Below are positions 34,398 through 46,689 of a DNA stretch of 64,000 nt, one piece after another. This DNA comes from Durusdinium trenchii (lineage: Eukaryota > Sar > Dinophyceae > Suessiales > Symbiodiniaceae). The translations under genes were made by a program, and so were the position numbers. The stretch spans positions 298,540-362,539 of the forward strand of contig CAXAMN010021001.1 of assembly GCA_963970005.1 (NCBI GenBank). The letters are read 5' to 3'. How positions within the stretch are numbered: the first letter of the stretch is position 1; each line of letters opens with the position of its first letter. The notes below the pieces were generated by a model. The model was not told where the DNA came from, did not search any database, and saw only the letters and a program-made list of their open reading frames with translations.

Positions 34398-36437
34398 CCA
34401 GACCATGTCTCCAGGCACTTTCTGCTTGAAGTAGCAACTACGTTCTTTGAACTTTGGGACTCAACCACCGCTTTGGGTCGTTTCTGAGATGAGATTCGTT
34501 TGGTTTTCTTCGGTGGTGGCGCCACGGGCTGGCCCCCATGACTTGTCTTATTTACTTCCACAGGATTTTTTTTGGGGGAAACCACGGCCGCAAAGAACGT
34601 TCCCCACGTAGCCGGAAAGAACATGAAAGAACACATCTCCAAATGAAGCAACTTGAAACACACGCACATCGCAACAAACAAACAGTTGCCAAACAGATCA
34701 CCATATATACATACTATATATATATATATATAGTTATATATAACATAATATTTTATACAGGTACACTTCCTAAGTCAGAATGCACTGATTCCGCTTCCGG
34801 ACACCGGCCCCGGTGGCCAGGTACGGGTGCAACGGCGTGCCCCGAGCACCGCGCGCTGTCGCGGTGCGCGCGGTGGAGTTCGCTGAGTCGCCCAAGGAGT
34901 TGGCGGGCTCGCCCGAGAGCGCTTGATGGGCGACGGAGGAGATGGGGGGGAAGCGGAATAGGTTCGTAACAAGTGCATCGCAAGATATGTGTATCGCTAC
35001 TAGATAGTAACAAGTGCATTCATGGGTTACCACTTGTTACTAGCAGCGATGCACTTGTTACTACGAGCGGGCCGAGGGCCGCTGGATTGGGAAATGGGAT
35101 GGGAGAGGGATAGCAGACAAGGGCCTTGGGGGGTAGAATCAAAGAACACGTACCCTACTAAAAAGGCAGAAGAGTGCCTCTGAATGTGTGAAATGGGTGA
35201 GATATACCAGAAATGAGGTCACAAACAGAGACTCCAAAGAGGTCACAAACAGAGACTCCAAAGAGGTCACGAACTTTTCAGGTCCTTGTAGTTACCCGTC
35301 TGGGACTGATGAGGGCCAGGGGTGCTTGAAAAGGGGGGGTGAATGGGGCGGTCAATATGCCAGCCCGATGGAGTGCTTTGGGTCTAAACGCTTGAAAAAG
35401 TCGCCAGCATCAGACAAAAGACTATGAGATGATTTCAACCCAGGAACGACCGTCGAATTTCGGGGTTTGATTCTTCCACAGTCGTGCTGATCCCCGACAG
35501 TTCGAGTCAGACGGGTCAGACGGGGCGGTTTTTCGGTGGGCAAACGGATTTTCCTGGTTTTGGCTGAAGGGTGAAGCATTGAGGTTCCTTAAAATGGGTG
35601 AATTCCCTTCGACGTATTTCAATCATGTCTCCGCTTTCGGGGAGCTGTGGTGGGAACCTGCCAGCTCGTTCCCTTGAAACGAAGGCCACACGAAACTACC
35701 ACGAAACCGCACGGGCCGCATGGCCAGTACTTTTGCTCCGAGATGGGGAGCGAGACCCTGAATTTGGTTGATCGATGTTGAGGGTTGGGAGTTTGCAGCC
35801 ACTCCCGAAAGAAGGATTCCGAGCCATTTGATGATGACCGAGGAACCATGGGTTTCTCAGCTCAATGTGTTCTTGGGTTTTACTACCCAAGTTGTGGGTG
35901 TCAATACAGACCCACTGGATGGAATTCTTCACGTTGTTCTTAGACTTGGGATGAGACTTGATCTCGACTTTGTTCCTTTGAGTCATGCAATCTGATGTAT
36001 GATCTTTCGATTTCTTGCACTAAGTGCATGTCATTGTCACATGTCTTTGAGTGCCAACCCTTACGGACCGGCTCGAAGTCCCACGAAGGAGCCAGCGAAG
36101 TGGGGTGAGGCCCAAGAGGTGCCCGAATTGTGGTGCCCGCGTGAGGGTGCTACAGAGCTACCCCTGTGAAGTTTGCAGAGTAGCCAGGAGGTCAGTGAAG
36201 CAGAATTCGGCGGTTGTAGGGAGGGCGCTCTCGAGGGGATCCAGTTCCCAAATTTCGCCGATGGGTTTGGGATGATACACTCGAAGAAGACTTGTCAAGT
36301 ACTTCTTCCCTCGGACAGATGATGTGTGATGGCATTGGAAGCTTTGGTTCAACATGGTTCAACCATTTTCTTGGAGACGAAAACGCAAACACACACTTCG
36401 AACTTGGATTCTTCAGTTAATGCAAGTATCACGTTGG
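34398..36437. other. no gene recognised; minor repeats
   Basis: TA tract at 34707-34745; a GC-rich block at 34790-34930 open on both strands; a 24-bp tandem repeat (GGTCACAAACAGAGACTCCA) at 35217-35273 whose left flank (CCAGAAATGAG) also occurs at 12350. A CPNCG and YPCEVC pair is readable at 36110-36185. Confidence 0.35.
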
Positions 36438-36447
36438 NNNNNNNNNN
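36438..36447. other. assembly gap (10 N)
   Basis: Ten Ns, probably an arbitrary placeholder. Any frame through it is meaningless. Confidence 0.98.
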
Positions 36448-37560
36448 CGAAAGGTGGTGGTGGAAAACCCTTTGTCCAGGGGTGGACACACACACACAGC
36501 AACCCAATTTGAGAGGCTGGCCAATCAGTTGTTTCATGAGTCAGTCTAGGCTTTTGCTGACCTTAAGATGTTTGTACATTTCATTTCAGATTCAAGTGTT
36601 TTCCTCTTGTGAAAAGGGGACATCTTTGCAGTACCCAAAGAGATGTATTGTATCATTTTGTATGCGCTCGAAACTTGTCCATACTTCTTATAGTCAAATA
36701 AAGCAAAATGAAACTGAGCGAGTGCTATAAATTATTCCCGGCCTTTTTTATTATTTTTTTGACAAACGGTTTGGCTGAAAGCGTCGTTTTCAGCTGAAGC
36801 AATGTCCCTCTGCAACGCGCAATTCTTTGGCTCAGAGGTGGGTGGACAAGATGAAGAGTGGATGGCCGTCAGACTGCCTGGTTGACTTGTAAATGGACTG
36901 ACTTTTAGGACACGAAGCGTGTCACTGCACCAAATGTTTGGAACTACCGTTCATTGAAATTGTTACGTTTATGTTATTTTTAACTGCGTGTTTTTTTGCA
37001 ATTTTTTCTTTCTCCCTTTTTGACTAGCAGAGCCTTTACATCTCTGAGTGGTAAACCAGAGCTCAGCGAAGTTCATCCACGCAAACACCAGACGGCGCCG
37101 ACTTTTTGAAGGATTTGTCGTTGACAACGCATGGCTTGAAAATCAATGCGCAGACCGCAGACCGCCTGAGATTGATGTGATCATCGACATTGAAGAGGAA
37201 CAGAAGATGCCCTTCAACCGATTTGACCATTGTTTTGATAGGACAAGATCATATTTTGGTTGGTTGGTGATCCAAAATAGAGTCGTCACTCAGGTTCTAT
37301 TGATGCGGGTTTGTTGCAGCAAGTATGGTGAACAACACCGATCGACCCAGTAGGAATTAGGTGTCCACTGATTTACTCTCTCTTCTCGGTGCTAGCCACT
37401 TGTTGGAATTCGCCTCGGTCATGTGAGCAGAGTTTTATGTAAAGATTTATATTGGGTTAACCTGCAAATGGTTGGATGTAGGCATGCTGCTTGGGGGCGA
37501 AGCTTGGCTGGCGGCATTTGACTGGCATCGGCTTGTGTGCCGTGGGTCGAGAAGATTCAT
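36448..37560. other. no gene recognised
   Basis: A frame at 37048-37353 (101 codons) is open, but its bias is weak and it has no domain. The remainder is AT-rich. Confidence 0.35.
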
Positions 37561-37706
37561 TTGAGAAGTCATACTTATTACCCATAGACTCCATGGGACT
37601 GCCATAGGATCATAGGACTGCCGATCAATTGGGGTGGTTTGGGAGGTCAATGTAGGCATTTATGGCAGTCCCATGGAGTCTATGGGTAATAAGTATGACT
37701 TCTCAA
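37561..37706. mobile_element. MITE-like element with perfect 46-bp inverted repeats
   Basis: Arms 37561-37606 and 37661-37706 are exact reverse complements. The inner part has ATAGACTCCATGGGACTG as in 13910-14015. The outer 20 bp (TTGAGAAGTCATACTTATTA) are specific to this copy. The loop carries TTGGGGTGGTTTGGGAGGTC, shared with 41083-41178. Perfect arms imply recent formation or gene conversion. Confidence 0.85.
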
Positions 37707-38816
37707 TGCTACCTGGATAGGAGTAGGCAAGATATTTAGCAAAACCAACACGCAGTGGCTAATGGAGTAGAGAACCATGGGACATACCACAGGTTGGGCC
37801 AACATGATCCAACATGTCACGAAAGCTATTTAGTTCTCACTACTTCTTTCTGCTCTTCTTGCCCTCCTCTTCTCTAGGTGACGTTTGGCTTCGACCTTGC
37901 AACGCGCCGCGATAGTCAAGAAACAACATGTCACGAAAGCTAACGTCAGCTAGCTGGAGTTACTCTTGCTTTAGCAAGTCATTGGCTGGGGGATTGGAAT
38001 GACCTACCCAGTGAATAATACATAGATTCCCCCCAGACTTATGTGTTCAGACCGGTGGAAACTGCTTAGTGTAGTGCACTCTGACGAACACATCATATAT
38101 GATGTGCAAGTAGTATGGAAGTAGTATCGAGTCGCAGATGACCACACCAATCATTGGTGGAACACGTGACACAAACAGCCGACAACGGAGGACTGACCAG
38201 AGCGCCGATCACAGCGGATCTGCAGGATTGCTTCCATCCACCAGAAAAAAAACAACATGAATGGTGGGTCTGGAGGATTTTTATACTGGCCTCAGTGAGA
38301 TAGGACTTGTGTAGCATAATTGAGGTACATGACATAGGACTTGCTGCCAGAGCCTGTAGTATATATATAATAGAATATATATAATATATATATATTTATA
38401 TTACATAAAGTTTATACGATGGCATGGGCCAGCTGGGCAAGCTGCAGTCTCTCTGGCTCATTGTAGCTGAACAGATCATTGGCCTCATTGACATGGATGA
38501 ATCGCAGGAAGAACCGATCCTCAGGACATACCGACATACCCATGGGTCATCACATAGAACCTAGATGTCCTGCCACGCTTTCTCCACCAATCCCTGATGA
38601 TGACCAAAGATCCCAGCCACAAAGTCATAGTCATAGTGTTGTAGAGTCTAACCTCTCTGGGAGGGATCCAGAAATGTCTCCATTCCTGAAAATGATCGTG
38701 CTGGGAGAAGACCCTGCGATCCAAGACCTTCGGCCAGGATCTGTGACTTCTGCCGCTGTTAGACCTTCTACTCCTTGGCCCAACTATAGGCCCCCAGTCG
38801 ACTTCTTCTGCCGCCC
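37707..38816. other. upstream region of the hydrolase gene
   Basis: CAACATGTCACGAAAGCTA appears twice (about 37810 and 37925). TA tract at 38360-38402. No TATA box, spliced acceptor or further exon could be assigned, and dinoflagellate promoters generally lack TATA. A 5' exon or trans-splice site may lie here. Confidence 0.35.
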
Positions 38817-41800
38817 ATGGCGGAGACCGAGTGGTGGGACCTGCCTTTGGTGCCGGCCGCGGCCGGCGTGGCCGGCGTGGAGGACCGTAGCCGCTTCCTG
38901 CGGCTGCACCGGGCACCACGTGGGGGGCGAGCCCATGGCACCGTGGTGGTGCTCCATGGAGGCGTTGACCGGTCGAGTCGTTTGGAGGATGGACACTGGA
39001 GACACATGCGAATGACCAATAGATTGACGTTTGTACATGCCTAGCCAACGGGTGCCCTGTCTGGGGTGGGGTAGTCTATTGGTCACCCATTGGATGATCC
39101 TGGTGTACAATCATTATACATATATTACTTTTAAAGAAGCGCGCCGTCTCATTTTTCTTACGAAGTCTGGCCCGGGCCCCGTAGAGATGAAGTCCACACA
39201 GTCTGTGGTTCATGCGGCATGACATCAACCAATGTTACTATTATGTTTAAGAAAAAGTGAGATCATATGGTAGTGTTCACGTATCTTTGGTTTCTTTGGT
39301 CTTGTTGGTTTCTCGCGGTATTGATGTGGAATGTTTCTGTTGTAGTGCCATGGACCACTTCCTGTAAAGGCTTTCTTGAAAATGCATGGCAGAATAGCAT
39401 CCTAATGGGTGCGCGTGCCTTGCCTGCTTCTCAACAAACAAGTCTCATGGGGACCGGACACTTCTAAAGACCCACGTGTATATTATATCCTACATGTGGA
39501 TGTGTATTTTCATAGAGAGCCCCCCAACCAATGGGTAGACTGGTCTATTGACCTTCTTCCAGCGGGTCTTGAGCTTGGAAGCATGAGGGCTTTTTGGGTG
39601 ACCTGGGTGACCCACTCTTGATTCCCAATTGAAAATTGTTCAGAATTGTGTAGACTGTAGACGGGTAGTTTCCGTGGTGTCTTCAGCACGTTTACCGTTT
39701 GCCTATCTTCGTCCAGGCTACTGGAAGAACAAGTTTGGCCTGGATGACGCCTATGGCAATGCCGGCACCATCAGATTCCTGGCTTGGAAGATGGGGTCGA
39801 TAAGGCGTTTGGGTGTTGAGTTTCGTGATTGGTCATGTGACATACACCCAGTAAATCCAGTACTAGGATGGAGACGTGATGGATTCTCAAGATCCACATA
39901 CTGTCTGATGTTGGCTGGGGATTTCTAGAGAGTTCAACGGCATTCTGTGTCCCACAACAGCTGGGACGACATTCTGACGACCCCACGTCGGACCCTGAAA
40001 ACCCCCCCACGTTGGAGTCCGGGTCGACGAGTGCAGCACTCTTTCCCGCCGTGGTCACCGTCAGGGTCGGGTCACCAGGGCCTGCGGTGCCGGGTCTGCG
40101 CCCCGCCCTCGGCGATGCAAGCAGGCCTGCATCGCTTCTTTTGGGAGAAGGGCTTCTCGGCGGTGGAGGTGGAGTACCGCCGCCGCGACCATCCCGGAGG
40201 TGGTTGGCCTGGCACCAACGAGGCAGAGGGAGCGAAGCAGACGGAGGTTGCATGGGGTGGTTGGTTCTTAGCAAGCACTCTTGGGACTCTTGGGGGCTGC
40301 ACGCGAAGTGGAGACATGGGTTGACTGCAGTTTCTCCACCTTAATTAATTATGTAGGAAGCATCTTGAACCTGAAGATGTAGCTGAACCGGGAAGACCTT
40401 GAAGGACTTGTAGCTTGGTGTGATTTCCAGCGTACGAGGACTCATTAAACAAACATGAAAATTCCTGGATGTGCAATGTAGCTTTGATTCAGTAAAGCCA
40501 TACATTTTCGTATAAAAACCAACTCATGGAGATTTAGACCGGAAAATGGAGCCCTGTCCTGCCGCCACAGGACCCACGTTTTCAAACACCAAACCCACGG
40601 AAACAGGGGTCCATTTTGAGGGCTATTCCATGTATAGCTCTGCATGTGCCCAGCAAATGTATGCATCTTTTTTCCTGAAGGACGAAACTATCCGGAAGGA
40701 CGACGAGCTATTCCAGTCTTTGGCACTTCCTGATGAAAACAAGAGCATTGGACCAAGCATTTCTTCGCTTTCGAGGACATCCTGAGTGCCTTGACGCGGA
40801 TCTCGCAGCTGAAAGCAGAAGGCTTGGAGGAAGGTCTGCCGCTTTCTCCTCAGCTCGGTGTCATGGCTGAAGTAACGACCTCCTCGTCGTCGTCTAAGAC
40901 GGGTGGCACCCTTTCGTGATCCCATCTTGACCGGGTTCCCGATCTTCTTCGCATCGGGGGAGGACATCGATCGTGGGGTTTTGGTGGGCGGTCAATTTCG
41001 TGAAGCGATCGCGTGACCCGGGGCCCACAATCGCAAAAGAAATTACGTGTATGATCATGTATGATGGTCTGTAGTACCGTATACTAGACTCCATGGGACT
41101 GCCAAAGGACTATCGATCAGTTGGGGTGGTTTGGGGGGTCAATGGATCGGCATATATGGCATACATGGAGTCTATGGGGTAGGGAACTAGACGCTCTGGT
41201 TTAGCAGTAAGTGGAGCCTCTATTTCTTCTACCAGCTTGCCATGTGTTTGTCGAGCTTTCGGTTTTTGGAGGAGGGGACTTTTCAACGGGTGTGTTTTTT
41301 GATTTGGATTTGTATCTTACATTTGTCAACCTACAATGATCTTCAATGAATGTGTTCATTTTTCAGTAAACAACATGTCCATCCTTTTTCAGTCTACACT
41401 GATGAACACATCATATGGAAGTGGATGGCATGGTCCCGAAAGGAAGAATCTACTGTTACTTTCCTTCTTTATCTACGAACAGGGGGCGTGCCATCCACAA
41501 ACGCATCTTCGTTCGTGCCCTTTCGCATGTCTATGTCGTACGTGAAGACTCATCAGACCGGTTCGATGCTCCGTCGGACTCCGCAGCGAGGTGAAGCGAT
41601 CCAAAGCTTGCGTGCCTCGGTCTCGGTGAGAGTCTCCCGGTCTATTGGGGCCAGACCGGGAGCGCGGAGCACGCGCGGAGCGGGAGCACGCGCGGTCGGG
41701 GTGAAACAAAAGACACACCGAAGTGGGTGAAGGTGGAAGTTCTCAGGCTTTGAAGAGGTTGGACTTTCATCTACAGTGCTTTCAGAGTGCACAATCCCCA

Positions 41801-44800
41801 AAAGGTCGGTGGTGAAAGAATGGACCCCCATCTGTCAGATAGACATCTTTGGGTGTTTGGATGCCATTTCTCACCTCTGAAACGACTGTAGGATTTGAGG
41901 TGCTCTTCGCATATCATTTTTTTTTCCTCTCAGAAAACGACTTCACTGGTCACAGGTCCAGATTAACTGACTTCAAAGCTGGAATTTCAGCTACCAGCTC
42001 TGATTTCAGGCACTTCACTCTGTGTGCAGAAGAACTGTATTTGTTCGTTCTTCTTCACTGGGCCTCGTGAACTGCGTGTGGACCGCGTGGACTGCCCCTG
42101 GTAGTGCGTTCGAGTCACGAACTTTGGCTGTGGGTCAAAATCGAAAACACCCGGGTTTTTACCACAGACAAAAACGGGAGGTCAACCTACCAAGGATTAG
42201 GGCTCTGGGTGCCATGACCCACAGCCATTGGGCTTCAATGCTACGCGCAGTGCTTTGGGCGACATGTGCGAAATGGGCCTTGCTAAGCGCGCTGATGGCG
42301 ACCAGCCCAGTGGACTAGTCAGACGGTGACCTGTGACCGGGACCACTGGACCCCCAGTCGGGGATGGTTAATGAACATCCCTTGACCTCTTTTCGGGGCT
42401 GTCAATGGACACCCTTTCCCTGGTGCTGTATTGAGTAACATGTGTGTAGAATTTAGCTTTGTTAGTTACAAAAAGGTTCCATCAAGCATGTATCGGCTGC
42501 AGACTTGCATGTGGACACGTGGACTTGCATTTTTCTCATACTTTCTCTAAGCGGCAGCGGATAATCTGTGTGTCAATGGTTTGTCAATGCTTTTTCTCAA
42601 TGGACCGTTACGTTCTTCAGACACACCATTCGTTGCTCCTCTGTTCCTCCCCGCTGCGCACTGCACATGACTGCACACCGCATGGCAAGCACCATGTAAA
42701 TTCATCGGGCAAGCACCAACTACTTGGCGGTTTGGAATCGGCGCATGTGGAGGTTTCAATCACCGGAGGACTCTTTGGAGCGGTTTTTTTCCCCGTTCTT
42801 TTTGCCCAAACAACCGCACTCCGGCTGCGCCTCGCGCAGGCCCCGAGCGGCTGATTCTGCTGGGCCACTCCGCTGGCGGCTGTTTAGCCCTGTGGGCCGC
42901 TCAGCGGTGGAGTGGCACCGCTGGTGCAGTGGCACCGCTGGTGCTGGCCGCGGCGCCGGTGGCGGACTTGGTGAAGGGATATGAGACTTAGAATGGAAGG
43001 GGGACGTGGAGGAGAGTCGGCAGTGCGGACTTGGAGTGTGTAGTTGTTTTTCTGTTTCCGTATACGGTGGACAAGACGTGGATGGGTGCTGAAATTGGGA
43101 TGGCTGAGTTGGTGTAGGGGAAATCGAGATTGTCGTACTTGGTTTTACTTCGGGTGACGTTTTGTTTTCCCTATGGATGACTTCCCTTCCGGGGAATATG
43201 TTTATATATGGCCAGTTAGACTGCAAATCATCCACGTGTCCAGTGTATCATCTCATACAAGATATTCTGGATGTTGGAGGGGGTTCATTTTGGTTGCCCC
43301 AATAAGTCTCACGTTGCCTTCTCCACGACGTGCCGTGTCCGCTGATTCGTGTGTCCAAACCCTGCAGTTTTAGGTTTTTCTTTTCTTTTTGCATACGCCT
43401 GGCAGCTTCCAGGATGAGACTGGAGGTGCATAGTTACCTTGGCATAGCAGTCTTTCCATGTCTTTCCATCTTTGTCATACAGTGTTCAAGAATGTTTAAG
43501 ACCATGTAACACCGTGTTGTTGCCCACTCACGATCACACTTTTCAATGCTTGACCTGACTCCTTTATTTGCCAACAAGAACAGGGTGACCCCGAGACCCC
43601 TGCCGAACGGTGTCAGATTGAGGAGATGAAGGTCTCAGATGAAGGCGATGCTGTGGAGTTGTATATGATGCTCGAATGAACAGCTGCGATAGTTACAGGC
43701 CTTTGTTTCACGCTGGTCACGCTCATTCTTCCAAAAGCACTGGCACGTCTCTGGCGCATTTTGTGGGGCAAGTGCCGGTGTCCTTCGTTTATTGTTTTCT
43801 CTTCATGAATATTCAGAACAACTTCTCAGCGAACAGTAAATCCTGTTGAACATGATTTCCTGCAGGAACTAGGGGGTAAGCTGCACTTCCATTTTTCTTG
43901 GAGGGAGGGTAGTCTGCACTGCACGGCTTCAACGAAGGAGAAAGAGATGCGAAAGCGAGCAACCTCACAACCCCCCAAAACCTCAGAAGGTACGTCTGAC
44001 AGGGACGGAGAAATTCAGAGAACCTGGCTCATCGAGTGAAGGATGTGGACAGGTGGATTAGGGAGAGAGAGGGTGATTGATCATGGAAGGAGAAAGAAGG
44101 CCTTTCTCAGGTGTTCATCTCGCTTATTTTGTTCTTCCCGCTGGACGGGTGGAAGCCATGCTTCGAACTGAGATTTGACTCGGCCTTGAATGGCTTGGGC
44201 GTAGGTGCAGGCATCATGTGACATGCCCTCGTTGTAAGATCATGAACGGCTGGACTTTGCAGGCTTTGCAAGTAGGTTGCAGTCATCCGAAACGGGAATC
44301 ACCCAACTACCACCTGCTTTGAAACAACAAAAACTCCTGTAGAACAGAATCCTCATCAACTGCTGAACTTACGTTGGACCAACCAGAACTCCACTTGGGT
44401 TCTTCTTTCCAGCTCCTCAGGAAGCAGCCACCGACCTCTGAGAGTGCTCTGGAGGCCTATCGATTGGCCTCCCCAGCCGCGAACCTGCCAGTGAGCTTCC
44501 CACTGCTCATCGTCTATGGTGATGCGGATGCCGACGTACCTCCCGAGCTCGTCACTGGGCCGCTGCGAGAAGGCGAACGGGCGCCCGCGTGAACCGGCCG
44601 CTGCGTCCGGAAGAGGACGCGTTTGCACTGAAGTCTGCTGATCCGGAATGTGAGGCCCTTTTGGCTCCTTGGATGGGATTCTTCTTCTCTTGCGGTGTAT
44701 GCGGTTGAGTAGACGAAGAACTTGGGAAGAGCTGACTTGTTTTGACATTGGGGCACCCAATGGAAGTGTAGGCTGGACTGGTGAAGTTCAGGTTCAATTG

Positions 44801-45169
44801 GACGGGATGGTGATTCTCACGATGTTGAATCCCGCTCCCCCTACACTACATGTACACCCTAACATTGAACACTGCCTTCCCGCAAACAGAGATGCACTCC
44901 GAAAAAGGTGATGTACTCACCCTCACCCAGGTGGATCCATTGGAGCGGATCGCTGCGTCCATGCCTAGGTCAAAGCCTATGCCCACGCGGCGCGCGCTGG
45001 AGCGCCCGCCCTGGTCTCGGTGCTCGAGATCTCCCAGGCCGACCACTTCCAGGTGGTCGACGCCACCAGCGACGCCTGGCGCCAGGCGCGACGGACGGGA
45101 GGTCAGATGAGACTGGGTCGACGGGAGGTCAGGTTGGATGGGGGTTGTTTTGGAGGTGAACGAAAGTGA
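38817..45169 (+). CDS. alpha/beta-hydrolase, kynurenine-formamidase-like, 8 exons
   Basis: Eight exons join without a frame break into 293 residues, close to the usual 250-300 of this family: 38817-38961, 39717-39773, 40125-40225, 40776-40833, 42840-42982, 43623-43669, 44421-44550, 44969-45169 (TGA). The product should be a soluble serine hydrolase, possibly releasing formate from N-formylkynurenine. HGGYW (residues 47-51, oxyanion hole) is created across splice 1. EVEYRRRDHPGGGWPGTNEA follows. GHSAGG (129-134) gives nucleophile Ser131, YGDADADVP supplies the acid (Asp220 or Asp222), and DHFQVVD has His253. Inferred donors are GC, GA, GA, GT, GA, GC, GT, all with AG acceptors, as known in dinoflagellates. 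The start is the first ATG, in GCCGCCCATGG context. The exact specificity, exon 2 end and C-terminus are less certain, and transcript data would settle them. Introns hold three small hairpin elements. Confidence 0.85.
39040..39106. repeat. CCAGG-type hairpin, copy A5, in intron 1
   Basis: GCCTAGCCAACGGGTGCCC on the left, GGTCACCCATTGGATGATCCTGG on the right, and GGGGTAGTCTA between. Inside intron 1 of the hydrolase gene. Confidence 0.6.
41083..41178. mobile_element. MITE-like element, worn copy, in intron 4
   Basis: ACTAGACTCCATGGGACTG on the left and CATGGAGTCTATGGGGT on the right, with GTTGGGGTGGTTTGGGGGGT in the loop. Third member of the family at 13910 and 37561, with several mismatches between arms. 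Confidence 0.75.
42343..42428. repeat. CCAGG-type hairpin element, copy B3, in intron 4
   Basis: Opens CCACTGGACCCCCAG and closes CCCTGGTGCTG. Contains GGTTAATGAACATCCC and TCAATGGACACCC. Closest to the copy at 10330-10411. Confidence 0.75.
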
Positions 45170-46577
45170 GAGGATGATGAGTGCAGTAATTTGGTGCAAC
45201 AAGTATACTTTCATTTAGTTTAAAATAATTTTACCAAGAATGGTTGAATATGGGACAAATTGGAGTTCGACATAAGTTTGTGCTGTGAAGAAGATTTGGG
45301 TCTTGAGAGGGGGACCGACGGTCGTTTGATTGAATCTGATGGCACATGTGGGACAGGATTGGTGTCACTGAAAAACACAATTTTCCATAGTTGGTGGACC
45401 CGATCCTACTACTTGCGGTTGATCCCAGGCGGTGTAGGGCGTGGCCTTAAGAAACCTTGTCCCATCGGATCAAGAGGTTAAGTGAACCAAAAATGCAAAT
45501 CGAAGGCATCAGGGACCCTTTGCCAACCCTCTTTGTTGGGACTTGGAAGTCATGTGATTGGTTTGTAATGCAAGCTGTTTTGCCTGCAAAGCTGGTCCAA
45601 TCGAATTCGATTTCGCCTTGACTTCGTTGACTCCTTCCTGCGTCAGGACTCGAGGGCCGGCTTGATTTCGGGAGCCATACGAACCTTTCCTTCTTGGGCG
45701 ACGTATTTTCTTCTTCAGAGAATCACTGGGGCGACCAAATAGTTTTGAAGTACCAAAGCAGACCACCCACCCACAGCCCTCAGCAATCCCTTGGACTTGC
45801 TCCTTTTAATGTGAGTCAGACTGATGGTTTTCCATGCACCAGCGCTTTTCTTTGCATGGGAGTGTGGTAGAGTTCACTGGCTTTTGGCTATAGGTGTTGC
45901 GACACTACCCACAAAGTTAGCATGCATCAGCTAATATATAGCGTCGAAAATGAGAGTGTACCTGATCATCTGATGGGGTCCGGGCCCATGGTTTGAGTCT
46001 GTCGCAGAAAACCTGTCACAGTCGTTTTGGGCCTAAGAACCTCATTATATTTAGAGCTCGGAAGACCTGCAACCAGGCCCCATCATCATCCACTGGGCCC
46101 TGCATGGCCAAAGGATAGACCGTCTAGCCATGGGGCCACAGGTCGGATCGCCCCGGCTCGCCAGGCCATTGTTCCGGCCTTGGCCCAACTCGTCCGGCAA
46201 CACTATGGAGAAGAAGCGGCGATGGCCCTGGAAAGCAACTGAAGCACATGTGTTGTGCTGGAAAAGGCCCAGAAAAATGGTCCTGGCGAAAAGCAGCACA
46301 TGTTTGCAACTGGGATCCCGTTTGGCCTTGTCAAAATGATGCTTCTGGGTGTGCCTGCCGGAGAGTGGCCGCTCCGTTGTTTGGTGCTGAACGACTGGGC
46401 AGATTTCTGCAGCAGAATTGGCTCGAGGGGCCACACATCCTTGCGGGGTGGGAGGTTGGATGTTTCCTCCAAAAACGCGGAGAAACAAACATCAGACCAT
46501 CTTCATTGCAAGCATCCGAAGCCAGGTTGTGAACACCTGCCTTACATGTTTCATTTTGTTCTACATGTGTTGTTTCC
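45170..46577. other. downstream of the hydrolase gene; no gene recognised
   Basis: No polyadenylation signal could be assigned. Several overlapping frames at 46020-46540 lack bias. Confidence 0.35.
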
Positions 46578-46579
46578 AT

Positions 46580-46629
<50 letters not shown>

Positions 46630-46639
46630 NNNNNNNNNN

Positions 46640-46686
<47 letters not shown>
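46578..46686. repeat. (ATC)n microsatellite interrupted by an assembly gap
   Basis: ATC triplets on both sides of ten Ns at 46630-46639. The true tract length is unknown, since the gap is an assembly stop inside the repeat. Poly-His, poly-Met and poly-Asp frames through it are artefacts. Confidence 0.97.
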
Positions 46687-46689
46687 GTT

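Noticed and set aside
41550-41720. GC-rich island inside intron 4 of the hydrolase as an extra exon
   Set aside because: Exons 4 and 5 join in phase without it, and the island is a local GCGCGGAGC repeat.
42090-42125. tRNA-like T-loop word GTTCGAGTC
   Set aside because: No acceptor, D or anticodon stem could be built around it. No tRNA or rRNA gene was found in the window by eye.
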